Under the pieces are notes generated by a model. It saw only the letters and a program-made list of their open reading frames with translations, was not told the origin of the DNA and searched no databases. From Thermodesulfovibrionales bacterium (GTDB taxonomy: Bacteria > Nitrospirota > Thermodesulfovibrionia > Thermodesulfovibrionales > UBA9159), in the NCBI GenBank assembly GCA_035686305.1, contig DASRZP010000138.1, positions 1 through 32,566 of the forward strand: DNA of 32,566 bases, written 5' to 3'. The position numbers and the translations under genes were made by a program. This document shows, piece after piece, positions 30,251 through 32,566 of the stretch (the stretch's first letter is position 1; each line of letters opens with the position of its first letter).

Positions 30251-31202
30251 GGGCCACCTTTGCCGGGCTCTTGTAAGAGAGATAACTGAATTTGTTATTG
30301 CTCTCGATGAATATTGTCGCTTTGATGGGATGCCCCGTCTTCTCTGTTCCCTTATACCCAACTGCCTCAATGCTGAAGGAATTCGAAATAACGGGCAAGA
30401 GATACAACTGACTCTGCTGAGGGAACCCCGGGATCTCGTTGACACCCATGATCTCCTTGTCCTGTCGCATGGCTATGATCGCGTCGGCAAGCTCAGGCGT
30501 CATCCCGGGGACCGCCGCCATAAGCTCCTTCGAAGCTGCATTGACATTGATCTTGTCCCCGGTGCCGGGACTGATGGTGATGAACTCGATCAAGCCCTTC
30601 TTCTCACCGTCTCCATAAAGGATCTGGGGTGTAACTCCCTTCACGAGCAAGAGTTCTTCCAGGGTGTCGAAGTTTGCATTTTTTGCCTTGTAGGGGTTCG
30701 GAAGAGACATGTAGTAATCGCTCTCAGCGCCGTTCAGCCTGCGCAGATCGTCAGCGTCTTTCCAGTCGAGTATGGAATCCACAATCGTGTCCACGTCTTC
30801 GTCGCCCACCCCGAGATTTGTCAGAAGTTGTTTTAATATTATAGCATTTGCATCATTCATTGTGTTTATGTTGAACTTCCCTGACTCGTCCATGATGCTG
30901 ACCGTGTAGTATCCGTCACCGAAGTTGTCGGAATAGGGTGTCCCGTCCGTTTTCCAGACCTCCATCCCCTCGAGCAGTCCCTGGGGCTGGCCCTTGTTAA
31001 CCCTCCGGTAAAAGGTCTCAGCGATGCCCCGCTCGATTCCCGCCTCGGCAATAAATCTCTTCTGTATCCCTTCCTTGAACGATACGGTCGCTTGGGTCTC
31101 GGTCCGTGTTATGAATGAGAATGAAAGGACGATGACCATGAGGACCGTCATGACCCATAATACAAGGAGAAGGGCTATGCCCCTTTCTGTCCTTTCATGC
31201 AT
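30243..31202 (-). CDS. gspK: Type II secretion minor pseudopilin GspK
   Basis: GspK caps the pseudopilus tip with GspI and GspJ. The 319-residue protein has a short leader cleaved after Gly8 (MHERTERG) followed by a hydrophobic helix (IALLLVLWVMTVLMVIVL). As is normal for GspK, the helix lacks the Glu at position 5 found in other pseudopilins. The large globular part has the family signature DSILDWKDADDLRRLNGAE and a helix-hairpin-helix-like segment (INVNAASKELMAAVPGMTPE). It starts one base after gspJ ends and overlaps gspL by 8 bases. Confidence 0.95.
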   Translation of the reverse strand: MHERTERGIALLLVLWVMTVLMVIVLSFSFITRTETQATVSFKEGIQKRFIAEAGIERGIAETFYRRVNKGQPQGLLEGMEVWKTDGTPYSDNFGDGYYTVSIMDESGKFNINTMNDANAIILKQLLTNLGVGDEDVDTIVDSILDWKDADDLRRLNGAESDYYMSLPNPYKAKNANFDTLEELLLVKGVTPQILYGDGEKKGLIEFITISPGTGDKINVNAASKELMAAVPGMTPELADAIIAMRQDKEIMGVNEIPGFPQQSQLYLLPVISNSFSIEAVGYKGTEKTGHPIKATIFIESNNKFSYLSYKSPAKVAHE

Positions 31203-31203
31203 G

Positions 31204-31848
31204 TTATCTCGCCACCGGCAGGGGCTGAGACCCTGTCAGCGTTGGCGTGAGGGTCCCTCTTGTCCTCATAGGGATGATCACCCCGAGTTCTTTCCTTCCG
31301 TCAGTAAGGTTGAGACGGATACTCTCGGGGATGCTGTTCGTATCTGTCCATTTGTCTGTCCATTTCCCTGTCTCGTCAGTAGGCTCTTTGTAGAAGTAGT
31401 CGAAGGAGATATCGTCATGAGGGGTCAGAAGGGTTGTCGCTGCGCCGCCCGCCAGTCCGACGATATTCTCTGACACCGCCAAGACCTTCTTCCCGTTCGC
31501 GTCGGTCTCCACCGTATAGGTGACGGTCACATAGCCCTTCTTCCCCCCCCAGATGGAGTAGTTCGTCGAGAATTGGAGGGAGTCCTTCGTACCCGTGAAG
31601 GTATATTTCTTGATGCCGTCGTCATCAAAGGTGAGGGGAATCTCAGACTGGATCTGGTAGTCGATAATATTCATGGATGACCTCATCCTTTCAAGAGACT
31701 CTATCCGTTTCTCTCCGGTGTCCACAGACCTGAATCCGAGCCTCATAGCGGCGGCGACAATGAGGATGATCACCCCGATGATGGCAATGGAGACGATCAG
31801 TTCAAGGAGCGTAAAGCCCCTCTGCCGATCGCATTTGTAGTTCCGCAT
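31204..31848 (-). CDS. gspJ: Type II secretion minor pseudopilin GspJ
   Basis: The 214-residue protein begins MRNYKCDRQRG with cleavage before FTLLELIVSIAIIG, including the conserved Glu at position 5 that pairs with the next subunit. The ATG at 31848 has GAGG 5 bases upstream; the open frame could begin at a TTG at 31872, which overlaps gspI, and is less likely. The body is a beta-rich pseudopilin domain with strands such as KDSLQFSTNYSIWGGKKGYVTVTY and a calcium-binding type acidic segment is not clearly seen. It is 7 bases after gspI and one base before gspK, the standard order for the tip complex GspI-GspJ-GspK. Confidence 0.92.
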   Translation of the reverse strand: MRNYKCDRQRGFTLLELIVSIAIIGVIILIVAAAMRLGFRSVDTGEKRIESLERMRSSMNIIDYQIQSEIPLTFDDDGIKKYTFTGTKDSLQFSTNYSIWGGKKGYVTVTYTVETDANGKKVLAVSENIVGLAGGAATTLLTPHDDISFDYFYKEPTDETGKWTDKWTDTNSIPESIRLNLTDGRKELGVIIPMRTRGTLTPTLTGSQPLPVAR

Positions 31849-31855
31849 CACAGCC

Positions 31856-32317
31856 TCATATCTTTTTCTCAACGGTTTTCAGCGTCCGCAAGGTTATCGC
31901 CCTTTCCTGTGTCCCCTTGGCCCAGGTGACTGTCACGACGATCTCGAGCAGCTTTACCTGCAGGTTCTCTGTCCTCTCTTTCATCGCCTCCGAGACCGAG
32001 ACGTCAATTCTGTAACCATCCTTTGTCCTGTCGGTCGATGATTTCTCAGTGAGTTTCTCATCAGCGAGGACCTCTCTCATCGCAGCATTGGCCTTAAGGC
32101 TGGCAGAAAGGTAATCCTCTGACGCAGCGATCGCCCTCAGATCTGCAGAGAAGAGCTGGAAGATAAGGGCCACAGCTGTAGCCAGGAGGGCAATGGAAAC
32201 GAGGACCTCGAGGAGGGTGAAGCCTGCCCGGGAATTACGCCTCGCAGCAAAGGGATCGAGAGCCCCATGGTCCCCCAAACGGTTATTCAAAATGGTGAAG
32301 CGTGGTCTCTGTATCAT
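31856..32317 (-). CDS. gspI: Type II secretion minor pseudopilin GspI
   Basis: GspI is a small pseudopilin of the tip complex that initiates pseudopilus assembly. The 153-residue protein has the prepilin peptidase site AG/FTLLEVLVSIALLATAVAL with Glu at position 5, then a short globular domain with SASLKANAAMREVLADEKL and a strand RIDVSVSEAM. The leader before cleavage is unusually long, 32 residues, if the ATG at 32317 is used; TTG codons at residues 10 and 14 would give shorter leaders. No good ribosome binding site is seen for any of them. It is 2 bases after the gspH stop. Confidence 0.9.
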   Translation of the reverse strand: MIQRPRFTILNNRLGDHGALDPFAARRNSRAGFTLLEVLVSIALLATAVALIFQLFSADLRAIAASEDYLSASLKANAAMREVLADEKLTEKSSTDRTKDGYRIDVSVSEAMKERTENLQVKLLEIVVTVTWAKGTQERAITLRTLKTVEKKI

Positions 32318-32319
32318 CG

Positions 32320-32566
32320 CTACTTTATGATTACCGACCCGACGATGGGATCGGTCTCTATGCTTATTGACTGCTTCTTACTCGATAATACAATCGTCCC
32401 GCCCTCAATGGCGCCGGCGCCGTCGAATTGTATCTGGTATTTCCCCTTGTCGATCTCGCCGGATATCCCGTCGAGGATCTTCACGGCAATATCGTTGGGG
32501 ATGCCTCTGTTCCCCTTGCCTTCAAGGCCATAGAATTTCGAGTCCAGGTCTATGGTCACGATCTCC
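32320..32566 (-). CDS. gspH: Type II secretion pseudopilin GspH, C-terminal part (cut by window edge)
   Basis: This is the last 81 residues of a protein that continues beyond the right edge. The segment has the typical end of a FimT/GspH pseudopilin domain: a Gly-rich stretch, FDGAGAIEGGTIVLSS and a closing strand pair SISIETDPIVGSVIIK. Identity as gspH also follows from the order H-I-J-K-L-M-C. The N-terminal methylation site is outside the window, so this is partial. Confidence 0.8.
   Translation of the reverse strand, partial: EIVTIDLDSKFYGLEGKGNRGIPNDIAVKILDGISGEIDKGKYQIQFDGAGAIEGGTIVLSSKKQSISIETDPIVGSVIIK

Noticed and set aside
30251-30445. N-terminal extension of gspL
   Set aside because: The extra 65 codons overlap gspK and are Arg/Ser-rich antisense-like sequence; the ATG overlapping the gspK stop fits operon structure and family length.

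Overview
The window is about 32.6 kb of bacterial chromosome from a diderm (Gram-negative) organism of middling GC content. BamD, lipoprotein-type signal sequences and a type II secretion system (T2SS) all require an outer membrane. The mix of a DsrE/F/H-TusA sulfur-relay operon, an NtrC-type two-component pair, a small 2[4Fe-4S] ferredoxin and a T2SS with PilM/PilN-like parts fits an anaerobic or sulfur-metabolising lineage such as Nitrospirota or Desulfobacterota. That placement is inference; there is no rRNA gene or other decisive marker in the window.

Layout. 1-715: no confident gene, possibly a decayed coding fragment. 716-2782 (+): a secreted aromatic/Gly-rich protein followed by a DUF2950 protein. 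2929-9466 (-): one tight operon read as radical SAM protein (TIGR03960/TIGR03936 fusion), rng (RNase G), larE, nadB. 9594-11269 (+): bamD, a siroheme-type precorrin-2 dehydrogenase overlapping it, then a ferredoxin with its own promoter, ending at a hairpin that can terminate from both sides. 11383-12732 (-): DsrH-like, DsrE-like, DsrF-like and TusA genes in one operon. 12872-17435 (-): PPC/DUF296 protein, membrane histidine kinase and sigma54-dependent response regulator in one operon. 17631-19802 (+): the secretin gspD. 20061-27201 (+): a lipoprotein, two larger secreted proteins, a parvulin peptidyl-prolyl isomerase, a large membrane GT-C/TPR protein and a small secreted protein, several with their own promoters and terminators. 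27399-32566 (-): gspC, gspM, gspL, gspK, gspJ, gspI and the end of gspH, transcribed H to C, running off the right edge.

How it fits together. Two blocks deal with sulfur: TusA/DsrE/F/H persulfide relay, siroheme precursor synthesis, ferredoxin, and LarE, which gives up sulfur to a nickel cofactor. The right half is built around protein export: an inner-membrane/pseudopilin T2SS operon, a separate secretin gene, and between them a set of exported proteins (two with even numbers of cysteines) plus a periplasmic foldase. These exported proteins are reasonable candidates for T2SS substrates or surface structures, but that is context-based inference. GspC and GspD both carry long Pro/Gln-rich segments, and GspC has no PDZ or coiled-coil domain, which is the most distinctive protein-level feature of the window. 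I saw no CRISPR array, rRNA, tRNA, insertion sequence or phage gene.
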